Shown piece after piece: positions 54,849 through 63,995 of a stretch of 64,000 nucleotides of DNA. The position numbers were made by a program, and so were the translations under genes. This DNA comes from Sinosporangium siamense (GTDB lineage: Bacteria > Actinomycetota > Actinomycetes > Streptosporangiales > Streptosporangiaceae): positions 1 through 64,000 of the forward strand of contig NZ_BOOW01000004.1 of NCBI RefSeq assembly GCF_016863435.1, in the 5' to 3' direction. Positions within the stretch are counted from its first letter, which is position 1, and each line of letters starts with the position of its first letter. Under the pieces are notes generated by a model. The model saw nothing but the letters and a program-made list of their open reading frames with translations, made no database searches and had not been told where the DNA came from.

Positions 54849-55433
54849 ATGACCGTGACATCCATCTCCGGACCCATCATGCTCCCCGGCCGGCCCTCCT
54901 TCACCGTGGCCGACCTGTTCCGCTTCCCCGATGACGGGTGCCGCTACGAGCTGTTCGACGGCAGCCTCTTCATCAGCCCCGCGCCCTCGTCGAACCACCA
55001 GATCACCCTGGCGAGCCTGATGCGTGAGGTGTCGGACGCGTTGACGAGCGGTTACGAGGTGCTGCCCCCGGTCAACATCATGGCCGGTGGCACCGACTTC
55101 TTCGTCCCCGACCTGGCGGTGGTCAGGAGCGCCGTGGCGGAGACGGTCGAGCTTATGTACGAGCCGGCGGACATCCTGCTCGCCGTCGAGGTCGTGAGCC
55201 CCCATACGCGCATGCGCGACCGTGTCCTCAAGCCCGCGGCATACGCGGCGGCGGGCATTCCGTCTTACTGGCGCATCGAGCCCGGGCCCGCGCCGGTGAT
55301 CCACACTCACGACCATCCGGGGGAGAACGGCTACCAGGTGGTCGCCCAACACGCCGCGGGCAAGGTGGCCAAGCTTGAGACGCCGTTCTCGATCGCCTTC
55401 GACCCGGCCGTCCTGGCGACGGTCGGCGACTGA
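54849..55433 (+). CDS. Uma2 family (DUF820) putative endonuclease
   Basis: 194 residues. The family core reads PSFTVADLFRFPDDGCRYEL (start), GSLFISPAPSSNHQITLASL, FFVPDLAVVRS with the PD part, VEVVSPHTRMRDRVLKPAAY with the E...K part, then GIPSYWRIEPG. This is a PD-(D/E)xK nuclease fold, common in multicellular actinomycetes and cyanobacteria, with no known role. It is solitary. Confidence 0.93.
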   Translation: MTVTSISGPIMLPGRPSFTVADLFRFPDDGCRYELFDGSLFISPAPSSNHQITLASLMREVSDALTSGYEVLPPVNIMAGGTDFFVPDLAVVRSAVAETVELMYEPADILLAVEVVSPHTRMRDRVLKPAAYAAAGIPSYWRIEPGPAPVIHTHDHPGENGYQVVAQHAAGKVAKLETPFSIAFDPAVLATVGD

Positions 55434-55540
55434 TTCCGCGGCCCCCTTCCCGGCCAACCGAGACCCCTCGGCGGCACGGCAGGGCCGGCTGCCGCCGCCG
55501 CGGGCATCACCGGGCGCCGCCTGTGAGCCGCCCAGCCGCG

Positions 55541-55719
55541 CCATAACGCCCGGTCGTGCCATACGCCCGGCCGTGCTATAACGCCCGGTCGTGCCATAAC
55601 GCCCGGCCGTGCTATAACGCCCGGCCGTGCTATAACGCCCGGCCGTGCTATAACGCCCGGCCGTGCTATAACGCCCGGCCGTGCCGTGACATCCGGTCGC
55701 GCCATAACGTCCGGCTCTG
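55541..55719. repeat. 18-bp tandem minisatellite, ten units
   Basis: Units of the form CTATAACGCCCGGCCGTG follow each other ten times: five are identical or differ at one base, two ends are decayed, and one unit has lost a base (17 bp). The period of 18 keeps three-base phase but the stop-free frames it makes are low-complexity. The flanks 55434-55540 and 55720-55994 show no gene. Confidence 0.95.
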
Positions 55720-55994
55720 GCAGGCATTGACCTGGCCGCCGGTGTGCGCCGATATGGGGGCGTGTGCACCCCGCCACCCCGCCACGGCGCCGCCGGCGGC
55801 GGGCGAGCACCTCCGGAACCCTTCTCCAGCAGGGCGAGTAAGTCGTCGACGCAGTCCGCGCTCGCCCCGGGGCCGGTCCCCCCGAACCGGGGGCGCCACT
55901 GCCGTCTGTCTCACCACCTGGCTTGGTGTTGCCGTGCACGCAGGTCATATGTGAATATTTTCCTGGATTCAGTGCTTGAGACAGGAGATCTTTC

Positions 55995-58064
55995 GTGCGG
56001 GCATTCCCTCGGGTCCTGTTCGATGAGGCCCACAGTGAGTCGTGGAGCATTCGGCGGGAGGTCGCCGAGTCGATGAACCCCGCTCACCCCGACGACAACA
56101 GCTACGCCCGCGCCGCCGGGCTGCTGCGCGGGCTCGGCCACACGGTCACCGCGCACGTGGAGGGGCCGGTCACCCCGGCCCTCCTGCACGGCCACGACGT
56201 CTTCGTGGTCGCCCACCCCTCCGCCGAGCGGTGGGAGCGCACCACCGGCCTCGGCAGCCCGGTCTTCCCCGTCGAGGAGCTCGACGCGATCGAGGCATAT
56301 GTCGCTGAGGGCGGCGGTCTCATCGTGCTGGCCGAGTGCGAGCAGGAAAAATACGGTAACAACCTCGCCGACCTGCTCGCCCGCTTCGGCGTCGGGGTCG
56401 AGCACACGACGGTGCAGGACCCGCGCTACGCCTACCGCGGCGTCGCCACCTGGGTGCTGGGGGAGCCGGTCGCCGGTGACGAGCTGCTTGTGGGCGCCCG
56501 GCGGGCCTGCTTCTACCGCAGCGGCGTGCTCACCGGCCCCGAGGGGGCGTCGGTCTTGTTCGCCACGTCCCCGGCCGCCGATCCGGCGGGCCGTCCGCTG
56601 GCTCTCGCCGTACGGCACGGCCTCGGGCGTGTCGTCGTCTTCGCCGACTCGGACCTGTTCGGGGACGACTCCATCGGCGACCTCGACCACGAGCGGCTCT
56701 GGGGCAATGTCGTCACCTGGGCGGCCCGCCTGCCGCGGGGCGAGTCGCGGGACAGCGGGCGTGAGCCCGCGGTGCGCGAGCTGTTCGAGGGCCTGAAGGC
56801 GGCGGTGGAGGGGCTGCGCCCGCTGCAGGCCAAGGACGGTTCCGTGGCCGGCGACCGGGACCTCGCCGTGGGGTTCGTCTCCGGCATCGTCGACCACCTC
56901 GTGCGGCTCTCGCCGTACTTCCCGCAGGACGCGGACTACCACGCCGCCGTCCTCGCCGACCTGCGCAAGTGGGTGGAGCAGGGCCTTGGGGTGCCCGACT
57001 TCCTGGACTCGCTCAACGCCTTCCACCCGGACGAGCAGCGTGAGGACGGCTTGGAGCACCTGGTGGTGTTCCCGATGTACACCCAGAACGGCAACCTCAA
57101 CCGCAACATCGAAGCGGTGTGGATCCGGGTGATCTGGCCTGACTGGCTGGCCGAGTTGGAACGTTCCCGCTACGACAACCCGCTGTTCGTGCCGATCGCG
57201 TTCGAGGACTTCACCGCGGGTTACGACACGAACTCCGCTGTGTTGTTCCCCGAGACCGTCGCGGTCCGTGAGACGCCGGCCCGCTTCACCTGGGGCGGGA
57301 TCTTCGCCGACCGGGAGGCGGCCAGGTTCCGCGCGGTCAGCCGCGCCGCGGCCGACACCCTCAAGCTGGAGCTGCCGCCGGACGCGGCCCGCCTGCTCGC
57401 GAGCCAGGAACTCGCCCAGGACACCTTCGTGTTGTGGGACCTCATCCACGACCGCACCCACAGCCACGGCGACCTGCCCTTCGACCCGTTCATGATCAAG
57501 CAGCGCATGCCGTATTGGCTGTACTCCCTGGAGGAGCTGCGCTGCGACCTGACGGCGTTCGGCGAGGCGGTCAAACTTGAGGCCGAGGGCGTGCCGCACG
57601 CGCGTTATGTGCAGATCGCCGTGCTCTTCGATCGGATGTTCCGCTTCCCGATCACCGGTGCCCGGGTGCGCAACTACGACGGGCTCGGCGGGCAGCTCAT
57701 GTTCGCCTACCTCCACAAGGTCGACATCGTGCGCTGGACCGACAACCGGCTCACCGTCGACTGGTCCCGGCTCGCCGACGGCGTCGCCGACCTGCGCGCC
57801 GAGGTCGAGAAGCTCTACCGCGACGGCATCGACCGGTCCAAACTGGCCCACTGGCTCGCCGCCTACGAGCTCGTGTCCGCTTATGTCGAGCCGCACCCGG
57901 CCTCGGTGTGGAACAAGGGCGTCGAGGCCCTGCCGGTCGAGGGCTTCCCCAAGGCCGTGGTGGACGCCGTGCTGTCCGATGAGTTCCCCCTGAGCATGTT
58001 CTTCGAGGCGCTGCGTCGTAAGCTCACCGACGTGATCGACTCGACGAAGGGGATTCGCGCATGA
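55995..58064 (+). CDS. DUF6421 family protein
   Basis: 689 residues from GTG with AGGAG upstream. The N-terminal ~260 residues resemble a class-I glutamine-amidotransferase/ThuA-like fold (FVVAHPSAERW; LDAIEAYVAEGGGLIVLAEC; ALAVRHGLGRVVVFADSDLF). The rest is the DUF6421 core. It contains WDLIHDRTHSHGDLPFDPF (about 495), which has an H-x3-H-x-H set like a metal site. Function is unknown. It heads an operon with an SDR and a threonine aldolase-type enzyme, joined by ATGA/GTGA overlaps; this trio recurs in actinomycetes. Confidence 0.85.
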   Translation: MRAFPRVLFDEAHSESWSIRREVAESMNPAHPDDNSYARAAGLLRGLGHTVTAHVEGPVTPALLHGHDVFVVAHPSAERWERTTGLGSPVFPVEELDAIEAYVAEGGGLIVLAECEQEKYGNNLADLLARFGVGVEHTTVQDPRYAYRGVATWVLGEPVAGDELLVGARRACFYRSGVLTGPEGASVLFATSPAADPAGRPLALAVRHGLGRVVVFADSDLFGDDSIGDLDHERLWGNVVTWAARLPRGESRDSGREPAVRELFEGLKAAVEGLRPLQAKDGSVAGDRDLAVGFVSGIVDHLVRLSPYFPQDADYHAAVLADLRKWVEQGLGVPDFLDSLNAFHPDEQREDGLEHLVVFPMYTQNGNLNRNIEAVWIRVIWPDWLAELERSRYDNPLFVPIAFEDFTAGYDTNSAVLFPETVAVRETPARFTWGGIFADREAARFRAVSRAAADTLKLELPPDAARLLASQELAQDTFVLWDLIHDRTHSHGDLPFDPFMIKQRMPYWLYSLEELRCDLTAFGEAVKLEAEGVPHARYVQIAVLFDRMFRFPITGARVRNYDGLGGQLMFAYLHKVDIVRWTDNRLTVDWSRLADGVADLRAEVEKLYRDGIDRSKLAHWLAAYELVSAYVEPHPASVWNKGVEALPVEGFPKAVVDAVLSDEFPLSMFFEALRRKLTDVIDSTKGIRA

Positions 58065-58708
58065 TCATCGTCGTTGCCGGGGCCGGTGGCCCCGCGGGAC
58101 AGGCCGCCGTGGAGCACTTCAGCAAGCGCGGGGACACCGTCATCGCGCTGGACGCCCGTCCCGTGCCCGGCGGGCGCGTCATCGACCTGCTCGACGAGGC
58201 CGCCGTCCGCGCCCTCGCGGCCGAGATCCAGGCCGAGCACGGCAAGGTCGACGGCGTCTTCCACGTCGTCGGCGGGTGGCGCGGCGGCAAGACCTTCGCC
58301 GAGACCAGGCTGCCGGACTGGTCGCTCCTGTGCGACCTGCTGATCCACACCCTGCAGAACGTCACGCTGGCCTTCGAGCCGCTCCTGCGGGCCGCGGACC
58401 ACGGGCGGTTCGCCATCGTCTCCGCCAAGGCCGCGGAAGCCCCCACTCAGGGCAACGCGGCGTACGGCGCGGCCAAGGCGGCCTCCGAGGCATGGACGCT
58501 GGCCTTCGCCGACGCGCTCAAGGAGACGAACGCGGCGGCGACGATCCTCGTGGTCAAGGCACTGGTGCACGAGGCCATGCGGGCCGAGAAGCCGGAGGCG
58601 AAGTTCGCCGGCTTCACCGACGTGCATAGGTTGGCAGAAGCGTATGCGAGTCTGTTCGACCGGCCCGCCGGCGAGATCAACGGAAAGAGATGGGACCTCA
58701 CCCAGTGA
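58061..58708 (+). CDS. SDR-family oxidoreductase
   Basis: 215 residues. The N-terminus IIVVAGAGGPAGQAAVEHF has a Gly-rich nucleotide loop (GxGxxG). YGAAKAASEAWTLAFADAL gives the Tyr-x3-Lys pair, and SAKAAEAP replaces the usual Ser strand (Ser at the start of it). NAG is replaced by GG in VVGGWRG. It lies in the middle of the operon, overlapping both neighbours. Substrate unknown. Confidence 0.88.
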   Translation: MIIVVAGAGGPAGQAAVEHFSKRGDTVIALDARPVPGGRVIDLLDEAAVRALAAEIQAEHGKVDGVFHVVGGWRGGKTFAETRLPDWSLLCDLLIHTLQNVTLAFEPLLRAADHGRFAIVSAKAAEAPTQGNAAYGAAKAASEAWTLAFADALKETNAAATILVVKALVHEAMRAEKPEAKFAGFTDVHRLAEAYASLFDRPAGEINGKRWDLTQ

Positions 58709-59766
58709 CCGACGCCATGCGCAGGCACGACCCCGCCACCAAGGGGTTCGCCAGCGACAACTACGCCGGAGTCCATCCGGAGATCCTTGAGGCGATCACC
58801 CTCGCCAACGGGGGGCACCAGGTGTCCTACGGCGACGACGTCTACACCGAGGCGCTGCGCGAGATCTTCGCGCGGCACTTCGGCCCGTCGGCCCAGGTAT
58901 GGCCGGTGTTCAACGGCACCGGCGCCAACGTCGTCTCGCTGCGCGCCATGTGCGCGCCGTGGGAGTCGGTGATCTGTGCGGAGTCCGCGCACATCAACGT
59001 CGACGAGGGCGGCGCGCCCGAGGTCGTGGGCGGCATGAAGCTCCACACCGTGCCCACCCCCGACGGCAAGCTCACCCCCGGCCTGATCGACCGGCAGGCG
59101 TGGGGCTTCGGCGACCCCCACCGGGCGCAGCCCCGGGTGGTGTCGATCTCCAACACCACCGAGCTTGGAACGCTCTACAGTCCAGGCGAGGTGGCCGCGA
59201 TCTGCGCCCACGCGCACGACCTCGGCATGCTCGTCCACGTGGACGGCGCACGTGTCACCAACGCCGCCGCCGCCCTCGGCGTGCCTCTCGCCGCGATCAC
59301 CACCGACGCCGGGGTCGACGTGTTGTCCTTCGGCGGCACCAAGGCCGGCCTGCTCTACGGCGAAGCCGTCGTGGCCCTCAACCCGGCCGCGGTGCGCGGG
59401 GTCGACTACATCCGCAAGACGTCCATGCAGCTCTCGTCCAAGATGAGGTTCGTCTCGGCGCAGTTCGAGGCGCTGCTCGCCGGGGACCTGTGGTTGCGGA
59501 ACGCCCGGCAGGCCAACCGGATGGCCGCCCTCCTGGCCGAGCGGGTCGGCACCGTGCCCGGGGTGGAGATCCCGCGGCCGGTCCAGGCCAACGCGGTCTT
59601 CGCGGTGCTTCCGGCGGGGGTCACCGAGCGGTTGCAGAAGCGGTTCCGGTTCTACACCTGGGACCAGGCGACCGGTGAGGTGCGCTGGATGTGCGCCTTC
59701 GACACCACCGAGGCGGATGTGGAGGAGTTCGCCGCCGCCGTGGCCGAGGAGATGGCTGCGGGCTGA
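58705..59766 (+). CDS. low-specificity threonine aldolase-type PLP enzyme
   Basis: 353 residues from the GTG overlapping the SDR stop; an ATG 5 codons earlier behind GGAAAG is also possible. The fold-type I core is clear: GFASDNYAGVHPEILEAI, GGHQVSYGDDVYTEALREIF, and LSFGGTKAGLLYGEAVV with the PLP Lys in GGTKAG. Other segments are HVDGARVTNAAAALG and WMCAFDTTEADVEEF. Such enzymes split L-threonine or beta-hydroxy amino acids. Probably works with the SDR and DUF6421 proteins; the pathway is not known. Confidence 0.9.
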   Translation: MTDAMRRHDPATKGFASDNYAGVHPEILEAITLANGGHQVSYGDDVYTEALREIFARHFGPSAQVWPVFNGTGANVVSLRAMCAPWESVICAESAHINVDEGGAPEVVGGMKLHTVPTPDGKLTPGLIDRQAWGFGDPHRAQPRVVSISNTTELGTLYSPGEVAAICAHAHDLGMLVHVDGARVTNAAAALGVPLAAITTDAGVDVLSFGGTKAGLLYGEAVVALNPAAVRGVDYIRKTSMQLSSKMRFVSAQFEALLAGDLWLRNARQANRMAALLAERVGTVPGVEIPRPVQANAVFAVLPAGVTERLQKRFRFYTWDQATGEVRWMCAFDTTEADVEEFAAAVAEEMAAG

Positions 59767-59930
59767 CCACATACGTTGGTCATGTTTACTCTGTTGCGCG
59801 CCTTATGTGTGCTTTGCCGTACTGTCGGGTGGATCGGCTGATTTACCCGATTAGCGGTCGGGGGAAATCTCGGTGAAACATGTGTTCACTACCGTTCGGG
59901 TTGTTGGTCATGACTTGAGCGGAGTGCACG

Positions 59931-60572
59931 GTGGACACGGCGGCGGCGCAGGAGATCCTCTGGCTTGGTGTGCTGCTCGGCGGCGGGGCCGCGCTCGCCG
60001 TCGGGCCGATCTTCGTGACGGTGCTGCAGGAGGCCGCCACCCGCGGCTTCGGGGCGAGCCTGCGGGTGATCCTGGGCTCGGCCACCGCCGATCTGGTCGT
60101 GCTGCTGCCCGCTCTGGCCTTCGCGTGGCTCATCACCGCGATGACGCAGGCGGCCTTCTGGGTGGGGCTGGCCGGCGCGGCCTTCCTCTTCTACCTGGCG
60201 TTTGAGGCCGCCCGCGACGCCAGACGGCTGTGGGTGACGCGGGCGCCCGTCACGGCCGCGGCCGGCTGGGCCTTCCTGAAAGGTGTGCTCAGCAACCTCG
60301 CCAACCCGCTGACCTGGACGTTCTGGCTGGCGACCGGCACACCTGCCATGGTGCGCGCCCTTCAGATCGGAGGAGCCGCCGGGCTGCTGCTCTTCACAGT
60401 CACGTGGTTCGTGGTGGCCTCCGGGCTGGAGGCGCTGATCGCGTACGGCGTGGCCAGGTCGGGCCGGCGGGTGGGGGCCAAGGGGCAGGCCGCGCTCACC
60501 GGGCTCTCCGCCGTACTCTTCACCGGGCTTGCGGGGTTCCTCTTGGTGCAGAACGTGTTGCCCGCGTTGTGA
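59931..60572 (+). CDS. LysE-family translocator
   Basis: 213 residues from GTG. Six transmembrane segments; the family start LGVLLGGGAALAVGPIFVTV and the later FLKGVLSNLANPLTWTFWLA (the NP-x-T/W loop typical of LysE/RhtB) are present. Exporters of amino acids or related solutes. It is separated from the aldolase operon by a 160-bp AT-richer spacer; export of an amino-acid product of that operon is a guess. Confidence 0.9.
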   Translation: MDTAAAQEILWLGVLLGGGAALAVGPIFVTVLQEAATRGFGASLRVILGSATADLVVLLPALAFAWLITAMTQAAFWVGLAGAAFLFYLAFEAARDARRLWVTRAPVTAAAGWAFLKGVLSNLANPLTWTFWLATGTPAMVRALQIGGAAGLLLFTVTWFVVASGLEALIAYGVARSGRRVGAKGQAALTGLSAVLFTGLAGFLLVQNVLPAL

Positions 60573-60666
60573 GGCGGGTCAAGAACGTGAGTCTGGCCTT
60601 GCGGGCAGGGATCTGCGGGGCGGGAAGCGGCGTACGGTCGAGGCATCGGTGGATTTGGAGGGCGCG

Positions 60667-60741
60667 ATGCTTCCAGGTTGTGGCCAATGTGACTGCTATC
60701 TCGACGACCGGGTGCTGATCCGGCCGCCCGTCGAGAGCTGA
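60667..60741 (+). CDS. 24-residue Cys-rich small ORF
   Basis: ATG with GGAGG 5 nt upstream starts a 24-codon frame ending TGA. The peptide has three close Cys (PGCGQCDCYLDD) and a VLIRPPVES end. A GTG 6 codons earlier is an alternative start. Too short for a firm gene call, but the ribosome site and Cys cluster are unusual for chance. Confidence 0.35.
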   Translation: MLPGCGQCDCYLDDRVLIRPPVES

Positions 60742-60757
60742 GACGCGAGGTCGACGC

Positions 60758-60782
60758 GGAAAGCCCGGCGGACAGGCCGGGC
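60758..60782 (-). terminator. terminator after DUF3467 gene
   Basis: Minus strand: GCCCGGC-CTGTCC-GCCGGGC followed by TTTCC, 35 bp past the stop. Confidence 0.65.
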
Positions 60783-60817
60783 CTTCCGCCGGACCGCGTT
60801 TCACGCCGGCCGGCCGG

Positions 60818-61147
60818 TCAGACCTTGCGGCCCGTCTCCTTCTCGTAGGCGGTGAGCTGCTGCTCCAGCGCCTTCATCAACTCGAACACCTGGTTGGGAG
60901 GGAGCCGGATGCGGCTGACGATGCGTGTGGGCACACTGACGAAGTGCTGGCCCGACGACGGGTCGTTGGCCAGTTGCGGTGGGCGGGTGATCACCGCGAA
61001 GTCCAGGACGAACCCATCCTCGGTGTGCCAAACGGAGGCGAAGTTCGCATATAGCCCGGCTTCCACCTGTTCGGAGATGCTCAGCTCAAGCCGGCTCTCC
61101 GGCGAGTCGTTCACGGTTTCCCCCTCAGGCCAGGCTTCTTCATCCAT
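60818..61147 (-). CDS. DUF3467 family protein
   Basis: 109 residues. ISEQVEAGLYANFASVWHTE, VLDFAVITRPPQL, PTRIVSRIRLPPNQVFELMK and a helical end are the family pattern. Small soluble protein of unknown function, widespread in bacteria. Lies behind a DUF305 gene on the same strand (48 bp) and may be co-transcribed with it. Confidence 0.9.
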   Translation of the reverse strand: MDEEAWPEGETVNDSPESRLELSISEQVEAGLYANFASVWHTEDGFVLDFAVITRPPQLANDPSSGQHFVSVPTRIVSRIRLPPNQVFELMKALEQQLTAYEKETGRKV

Positions 61148-61195
61148 GCTCCCGCTCGGCCGAGCGGGGGTCCACGCCTGGCGCGTATCAATCGG

Positions 61196-61870
61196 TCAGA
61201 GGCTGGACGGGAGCGGCTGCGCGCCGCGTTCCTTGAGCATGGTGGTCATCAGATTGATCTCGCCGGTCTGTCCGTTGACGATGTGCTTGGCGAGCGTGGT
61301 GACCGTTTCGTCGTCGCTGAGGCGCATGAGCGCCTCGGCCATCTCCACGCCGCCCTCGTGGTGGCGGATCATGAGCTGAAGATAGAGGATCTCCGCGTCC
61401 TTGCCCTTGGCCTCGCGGAGCCGCTTCATCTCTTCGGCGGTGAGCAGGCCCGGCATGAGCGGCTCGCCGCCCACCGCGGTCCCGGCCGGTGCCGAGGAGG
61501 GCTTCCCTCCGTGGCCGTGGCCCGCCATCCAGGCCATCCGGGGCTGGACGGAGCCCTGGTTGAGCCCCCACTCCTGGAGCCACCCCATGAACATCCCGCG
61601 CTGGGTGGCCTGCGAGACGATGATGTCGTCGGCAAGCCCTCTGATGGCCGCGGCCGACGTGGCGTCACGTACAACGAACGACATTTCCACCGCTTGCGCA
61701 TGATGCGTGGCCATGTCCCGGGCGAAGCCCGCCTCTGCCGACGAGTCACTCGGAGCGCTCGATCTCCCCATGAACCACACGGCTGCGACGGCGATGGCCA
61801 CAGCGGCGAACAGCACAATCGGGGCGAGTCGGCGAAAAGAGTTTCGTGCGCCAGTTGCGGGTGTTTCCAT
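61196..61870 (-). CDS. DUF305 membrane-anchored protein
   Basis: 224 residues. One N-terminal membrane helix (APIVLFAAVAIAVAAVWFM). Two tandem ferritin-like half-units each carry an HH motif: FARDMATHHAQAVEM (about 55) and LQLMIRHHEGGVEM (about 165), likely metal binding, with Met/His-rich linker (GHGHGG). Families of this type associate with copper/metal handling or DUF3105. The divergent neighbour is in fact DUF3105, a common pair. Confidence 0.92.
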   Translation of the reverse strand: METPATGARNSFRRLAPIVLFAAVAIAVAAVWFMGRSSAPSDSSAEAGFARDMATHHAQAVEMSFVVRDATSAAAIRGLADDIIVSQATQRGMFMGWLQEWGLNQGSVQPRMAWMAGHGHGGKPSSAPAGTAVGGEPLMPGLLTAEEMKRLREAKGKDAEILYLQLMIRHHEGGVEMAEALMRLSDDETVTTLAKHIVNGQTGEINLMTTMLKERGAQPLPSSL

Positions 61871-61992
61871 CGTTCGTCCAGAGTACCCGTGATCGTCATG
61901 CTCAAAGACATCCTGTGTGGTCTCCTCCTTATTCTCGGCATAGGGGGGGAGGGCATAGGGTTAGCCAAGGTTGATGCGCTGATGGAGGAAAG

Positions 61993-62613
61993 ATGACGAA
62001 GGAGAAGACCCAGGCGAGGCGTGAGCAGCTCGCCCGGCTACGGGCCGAGCAAAAACGCAAAGAACGCCGGGGCGCACTTCTCATGTGGGGCGTCGGTGGT
62101 CTCGTCATCGTCCTGGTTGTCGGCCTGGTGGGGTGGTACCTCATCGCCGAGCGCTCCGCGACTTCCCTAGATGCGGTGAAGACCTTCAAATACATCGGAA
62201 ACGAGCACACTTCCGAGAAGGTCACCTATAAGGAGAACCCCCCTGTCGGTGGCCCCCACCGCCCGGCGCCCGAGTGGCAGAACTGCGGCATCTACGACAA
62301 GCCTGTGGCCAACGAGAACGCGGTGCACTCGCTTGAGCACGGCACCATCTGGATCACCTACCAGCCCAACCTCCCCGCCGACCAGGTGGAGAAGCTGCGC
62401 TCGGTGGCGAAAAGCTCCGGCGACTACATGCTGCTGAGCCCCTACGAGGGCCTGCCCGCCAAGATCGTGGCCACGGCCTGGGGCAACCAGCTCACGCTGG
62501 ACAAGGCCGACGACCCGCGTCTGCCGCGCTTCATCGCGAAGTACAAGAACGGGTCGGACGCCCCCGAGCCCGGCGCTCTCTGCACCGGCGGCGTGGGCAC
62601 CCCCATCTCGTAA
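61993..62613 (+). CDS. DUF3105 membrane-anchored protein
   Basis: 206 residues. A charged N-terminus (QARREQLARLRAEQKRKERR) precedes one membrane helix (LLMWGVGGLVIVLVVGLVGW). The outer domain shows ENPPVGGPHRPAPEWQNCGIYD, EHGTIWITYQP and YMLLSPYEGLPAKIVATAWG, which is the DUF3105 core with invariant His and Cys. Function unknown; paired with DUF305. Confidence 0.93.
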   Translation: MTKEKTQARREQLARLRAEQKRKERRGALLMWGVGGLVIVLVVGLVGWYLIAERSATSLDAVKTFKYIGNEHTSEKVTYKENPPVGGPHRPAPEWQNCGIYDKPVANENAVHSLEHGTIWITYQPNLPADQVEKLRSVAKSSGDYMLLSPYEGLPAKIVATAWGNQLTLDKADDPRLPRFIAKYKNGSDAPEPGALCTGGVGTPIS

Positions 62614-62659
62614 GATCCGCCTTCCGGGCACCCATCCGCTTCGGCGGCACATCGGCGGA

Positions 62660-62698
62660 CCCGGCCGGTACGGAGGAATCCGACCGGCCGGGTTTCTC
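62660..62698 (+). terminator. rho-independent terminator between convergent genes
   Basis: A 10-bp stem CCCGGCCGGT/ACCGGCCGGG with a 13-nt loop and a TTTCT tail. Between DUF3105 and ald; the remaining 180 bp carry no gene. Confidence 0.9.
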
Positions 62699-62876
62699 GT
62701 TCATCAGACACCTCCGAGGAGATCCCGGCCGTCAGGCGGGGGAGGAATCGGACCCCTGCCGAGCAGGACAGGGGCAGCCGTGCGGCGCGGGGGGAGGGGA
62801 GCCGTCCTTCATGACCGGGACCGCCCGTGCGTCGGCGGGCGGTCTGCCGCTTCCGATGTGGGGGGATCCGGGCGCT

Positions 62877-63995
62877 TTAACCGAGGAGCACACGCTCGAT
62901 GGGGACCGCGGTCAGATCGTGGGCCTCGGCCACTCCCTGGTTCGTCACATAGCCCTCGTGAACGTTCAACCCCAGGGCCAGCGCCGGGTCGTCCTTCAGC
63001 GCCGCCCGCCACCCCTGCCCGGCGATCGCCGTCACATAGGGCAAGGTGACGTTGGTGAGGGCGTAGGTCGAGGTGTGCGGCACCGCGCCGGGCATGTTGG
63101 CCACGCAGTAGAACAGCGAGTCGTGCACCTCGTAGGTCGGATCGGCGTGCGTCGTCGGCCGTGAGTCCTCAAAGCAGCCGCCTTGGTCGATCGAGATGTC
63201 CACAAGCACCGACCCCGGCTTCATGCGCGCCACCAACTCGTTGCTCACCAGCCTTGGCGCCTTGGCGCCCGGCACCAGCACCGCGCCGATGACCAGGTCG
63301 GCCTGGAGGACGGCGGCCTCGATCTCAAAGGCGTTGGACGCGATCGTCTGGCAGTGCCCTTGGTAGATCACGTCGGCCTGCCGCAGCCGGTCGATGTTCT
63401 TGTCGAGCAGCAGCACCTCGGCCTGCATGCCCAAGGCGATCACCGCGGCGTTCATGCCGGAGACGCCCGCCCCGATCACCACGACCCGGGCGGCGTGCAC
63501 GCCGGACACCCCGCCCATCAAGACGCCCCTGCCGCCGCCCTGGCGCATGAGATGGTAGGCGCCGACCTGCGGGGCGAGCCGCCCGGCCACCTCCGACATG
63601 GGGGCGAGCAGCGGCAGTGCGCCGCCGGCCGTCTGCACGGTCTCATAGGCGATGCCGGTGATGCCCGAGTCGAGCATCGCGCGTGTGCAGGCGGCGGAGG
63701 CGGCCAGATGCAGATAGGTGAAGAGCACCTGCCCCTTGCGCATGCGGTGGTATTCCTCGGTGACGGGCTCCTTGACCTTGAGGATCAGGTCGGCCTCGGT
63801 CCAGACGTCGTCGGCCGAGGGGAGGATGGCCGCGCCCGCTGCCTGGAAGTAGGAGTCGGGGATCGCCGAACCTATCCCGGCTCCACGTTCGACCACGACA
63901 TGGTGGCCCTGCCGTACCAACTCGTGGGCGCCGGCGGGGGTAAGGGCGACGCGATATTCGTGATTCTTGACCTCTCGGGGCACTCCGATTCTCAT
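62877..63995 (-). CDS. ald: alanine dehydrogenase
   Basis: 372 residues, full family length. [20 protein letters not shown] (start), [11 protein letters not shown] (catalytic Lys near 75), LTYLHLAA-type segment with His near 96, [19 protein letters not shown] (Rossmann loop), and [20 protein letters not shown] (Asp near 270) all match. It interconverts L-alanine and pyruvate with NAD. The ATG lies a few bases before the window end, so its promoter is not seen. Confidence 0.95.
   Translation of the reverse strand: MRIGVPREVKNHEYRVALTPAGAHELVRQGHHVVVERGAGIGSAIPDSYFQAAGAAILPSADDVWTEADLILKVKEPVTEEYHRMRKGQVLFTYLHLAASAACTRAMLDSGITGIAYETVQTAGGALPLLAPMSEVAGRLAPQVGAYHLMRQGGGRGVLMGGVSGVHAARVVVIGAGVSGMNAAVIALGMQAEVLLLDKNIDRLRQADVIYQGHCQTIASNAFEIEAAVLQADLVIGAVLVPGAKAPRLVSNELVARMKPGSVLVDISIDQGGCFEDSRPTTHADPTYEVHDSLFYCVANMPGAVPHTSTYALTNVTLPYVTAIAGQGWRAALKDDPALALGLNVHEGYVTNQGVAEAHDLTAVPIERVLLG

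Noticed and set aside
55541-55719. CRISPR array or repeat-protein gene
   Set aside because: Units are contiguous with no spacers; the stop-free frames give only a six-residue low-complexity repeat with no start signal.
55911-57896. 661-codon minus frame opposite DUF6421
   Set aside because: Antisense shadow; the plus-strand gene belongs to a known family and is coupled to its neighbours.
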